Part shown: positions 63,335-64,000 of the stretch, in pieces
Position numbering within the stretch: position 1 is the first letter of the stretch
Layout: every line of letters begins with the position of its first letter
Source of the DNA: Sceloporus undulatus
Taxonomy: Eukaryota; Chordata; Lepidosauria; Squamata; Phrynosomatidae
NCBI RefSeq assembly: GCF_019175285.1
Contig: NC_056528.1
Location: 16,461,447 to 16,525,446, forward strand
Direction of reading: 5' to 3'
DNA length: 64,000 nucleotides
Position numbers and translations under genes: made by a program
Notes under the pieces: model-generated
Databases searched by the model: none
What the model was told of the DNA's origin: nothing
The model's input: only the letters and a program-made list of their open reading frames with translations

Positions 63335-63770
63335 TGTGTGGGTTTGTCAGTGACAGCCATAACTTTGCAGAACATCGCGCCAGGCACCTCCAAGTTTGAT
63401 GGAGTGTTTCTGGTCGTTGTCCAAGTTGTCATGCAGAGTTTCAGGTTGAAATTTCAAGTTGAGCGGAGGTACTACAAGCGAAAAAAAGGACATAACTTAT
63501 GAGGAAATTGTGGTAGACGCATCACAATTTGGCAAAATGTTCTTGCTTGTCATCCAAGGGGCAGTGCCCAGGCTCTGAGTTTCCAATATGTGTGTGCAGG
63601 GAACCTCCTATCAGCAAAAAAGAGGTCTGCCATGACTCCCTTCAGAGTCGGATAGTGCTTTTGATTTTTTTGCTCAACTTTCAGTGGCCAGTTCAGGTGA
63701 AAAATCCAAACAGAGGTTTTTCTAGAAGCAAAAAAAAGGGAGCCTGCCATAAATCTCCATAGATATTTTG
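63335..63770 (+). repeat. Diverged tandem repeat of unknown family
   Basis: Three blocks about 115-135 bp apart end in related text: GGAGGTACTACAAGCGAAAA near 63,475, GGAACCTCCTATCAGCAAAA near 63,610, and GAGGTTTTTCTAGAAGCAAA near 63,725. Each is followed by a purine-rich stretch and a CATAA / CATGA motif. Confidence 0.45.
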
Positions 63771-63814
63771 ATTTCTGGAAGTCAAAAGAAGACTCTCTGA
63801 GCCACTCCTGCTGA

Positions 63815-64000
63815 TATTGTTGTTGTGTGCCTTCAAGATACTTCTTACTTATGGTGACCCTAAGACCAGGGTTTACCTGGCAAGATTAATTCAGAGGGGC
63901 ATTGCCATTACTCATCCTCTAAGGATAGAGAGTGTAACTTGCCCATGGTCACCCCATTGGGTCTACATGGCTGACCTGGGATTTGAACCCTGGTCTCCAG
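63815..64000 (-). repeat. tRNA-derived SINE, cut by window edge
   Basis: TATTGTTGTTGTGTGCCTTC at left; runs to GGGATTTGAACCCTGGTCTC at the last base. Confidence 0.85.

Noticed and set aside
3459-64000. Many tRNA-like B boxes (GGTTCGAATCC type)
   Set aside because: They belong to SINE heads; no copy folds into a proper tRNA cloverleaf with intact A box and 3' end.
1-64000. CRISPR arrays, bacterial operons, ribosome binding sites
   Set aside because: The window is vertebrate nuclear DNA with introns; regular-spaced repeats here are minisatellites and MITE arrays.
1-64000. Endogenous retrovirus or LTR element
   Set aside because: No paired long terminal repeats, primer-binding site or gag/pol/env-like frames were recognised.

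Overview
This is a piece of vertebrate nuclear DNA, most likely from a squamate reptile and probably an iguanian lizard. Genes have short exons with GT/AG introns. The spaces are packed with interspersed repeats: tRNA-derived SINEs ending in ACAACAACA, 5S-rRNA-derived SINEs, short palindromic DNA transposons, CR1-type LINE 3' ends and pogo/Tigger-like fragments. The species call is inferred from this repeat mix; no search was run.

Left part (about 1-34,000, all on the minus strand): a tandem cluster of stomatin (SPFH/band 7) genes. The rightmost is STOM itself, with seven coding exons from 33,800 down to 17,633 (282 aa). To its left lies an intact paralog with an identical seven-exon structure from 11,032 down to 6,663 (279 aa). 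Further left, cut by the window edge, is a third copy. Its exons 3 and 4 are readable, but its exon 2 (2,427-2,539) is eroded and carries an in-frame stop, so this copy is probably a pseudogene. Exon lengths and phases after exon 1 match exactly between the two intact genes (104, 73, 83, 204, 135 and 195 bp).

Middle part (34,000-48,700): no convincing conserved gene. It holds SINEs, CR1 pieces, palindromic elements, a minisatellite at 40,850-41,380 and a doubtful small membrane-protein ORF at 41,439-41,678.

Right part (48,700-64,000, plus strand): a GC-rich promoter with CCAAT and GC boxes leads to a short first coding exon (49,031-49,077). This fits in phase to a 70-bp exon at 58,615-58,684 whose product matches the N-terminal part of GARNL3, a Rap/Ran-GAP-domain protein. 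The rest of that gene lies beyond the window. STOM and GARNL3 stand head to head about 15 kb apart, which is not their arrangement in human, where they lie apart on 9q33.

The most interesting points are the birth, homogenisation and decay visible inside the stomatin cluster, a four-unit 5S-SINE array beside an assembly gap close to the STOM first exon, a minisatellite that flips orientation inside the paralog's first intron, a GC-box tandem repeat just inside the first GARNL3 intron, and a diverged tandem repeat near the right edge that I cannot assign.
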